A DNA stretch of 6,675 nucleotides from Thiotrichaceae bacterium (GTDB lineage: Bacteria > Pseudomonadota > Gammaproteobacteria > Thiotrichales > Thiotrichaceae), in assembly GCA_026992705.1 (NCBI GenBank), contig JALWYT010000128.1, positions 1 through 6,675 on the forward strand, written 5' to 3'. Numbering within the stretch: the stretch's first letter is position 1; every line of letters starts with the position of its first letter. The notes beneath the pieces are model-generated. The model saw only the letters and a program-made list of their open reading frames with translations, was not told the origin of the DNA and ran no database searches. Position numbers and translations under genes: made by a program. Positions 6,038 through 6,675 of this stretch are shown here, piece by piece.

Positions 6038-6675
6038 ATGACTCGCAAATATAATTTTAGTGCAGGTCCTGCCATGTTACCTGCTGCTGTATTAGAACAT
6101 GCTCAACAAGAAATGTCAGATTGGCAAGGTACTGGCATGTCAGTAATGGAAATGAGCCATCGAGGTAAGGAATTTATGTCGATTGCAGCACAAGCTGAGA
6201 GCGATTTGCGAGAGGTATTAGCAATTCCTGATAGTTATAAGGTTTTATTTTTACAAGGTGGTGCAAGTAGTCAATTCGCTATGGTTCCAATGAATTTGTT
6301 CTGTTCACGCAATACAATGCATGCAGATTATATTAATACAGGAACTTGGTCAAAAAAGGCGATTGCTGAGGCAAGTAAATATGGTGAGATTAATACAGCG
6401 GCTAGTTCCGAAGATACTAATTTCACAACAATTCCTGATTTTGATACATGGCAGTTAAATGATACGGCTGCTTATGTCCATTACACACCGAATGAAACAA
6501 TCGGTGGTGTTGAATTCCACTCCGTTCCTGATGTGGGGGATATTCCTTTGGTGGTTGATATGTCATCAACTATTCTTTCTCGTCCGATTGATGTTTCAAA
6601 ATTTGGCATTATTTATGCAGGTGCTCAAAAGAATATTGGTCCTGCGGGTTTGACGATTGTGATTATTCGTGAGGA
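6038..6675 (+). CDS. serC: SerC, phosphoserine aminotransferase (3' end beyond the window)
   Basis: SerC is a cytoplasmic, PLP-dependent class V aminotransferase that converts 3-phosphohydroxypyruvate plus glutamate to phosphoserine and 2-oxoglutarate in serine synthesis. It also serves the parallel step in pyridoxal phosphate synthesis. The window holds the first 212 of an expected 360 or so residues. The FSAGPAMLP start, SVMEMSHRGKEF (35-46, with H41 and R42 in the family's substrate-binding position), FLQGGASSQF (71-80), VHYTPNETIGG (147-157) and VVDMSSTILSRPIDVSKFG (D174, which contacts the PLP ring nitrogen in the family) are all diagnostic. YAGAQKNIGPAG at 193-204 places the PLP lysine at K198, the same number as in E. 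coli. The reading frame is intact to the last base. In many gammaproteobacteria serC is followed by pheA, hisC or aroA, which cannot be checked here. Confidence 0.96.
   Translation, partial: MTRKYNFSAGPAMLPAAVLEHAQQEMSDWQGTGMSVMEMSHRGKEFMSIAAQAESDLREVLAIPDSYKVLFLQGGASSQFAMVPMNLFCSRNTMHADYINTGTWSKKAIAEASKYGEINTAASSEDTNFTTIPDFDTWQLNDTAAYVHYTPNETIGGVEFHSVPDVGDIPLVVDMSSTILSRPIDVSKFGIIYAGAQKNIGPAGLTIVIIRE

Noticed and set aside
6459..6653. A 64-codon + strand frame near the window end
   Set aside because: It overlaps serC, whose conserved motifs, including the PLP lysine, are read in a different frame.

Overview
The window looks like chromosomal DNA of an AT-rich gammaproteobacterium. The evidence is a RecBCD-type RecD that follows the Escherichia coli protein from end to end, and a SerC whose readable part resembles the enterobacterial and pseudomonad enzyme. 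The genus cannot be fixed from the sequence; I saw neither the Pasteurellaceae nor the Neisseria DNA-uptake words. All recognisable genes are on the + strand, and I find no RNA gene, insertion sequence, CRISPR array or phage element.

Layout. Positions 1-76 are an AT-rich leader ending in a good ribosome binding site. Positions 77-4051 encode a 1324-residue lipoprotein of uncharacterised function. It has a lipobox signal peptide, then three diverged copies of a module of about 285 residues. Each module holds two bacterial Ig-like (Big_1-type) domains followed by three EF-hand-like calcium loops, with two conserved cysteine pairs. A different Ig-like or accessory domain follows each module. Four bases after its stop codon comes recD (4056-5861), the alpha subunit of exodeoxyribonuclease V. 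A 176-base intergenic region (5862-6037) carries two abutting 25-base inverted repeats. It leads into serC (6038 to the window end), phosphoserine aminotransferase, cut off at residue 212.

How the genes fit together. The lipoprotein and recD are packed tightly enough for co-transcription and probably translational coupling, yet one product is predicted to be in the outer membrane and the other is a cytoplasmic DNA-repair helicase, so no shared pathway is evident. serC has its own ribosome binding site behind a long AT-rich gap and is probably a separate transcription unit. No new multi-gene system is convincingly visible. The most unusual content is the Ig/EF-hand repeat architecture of the lipoprotein and its placement directly in front of recD without recB or recC between them.
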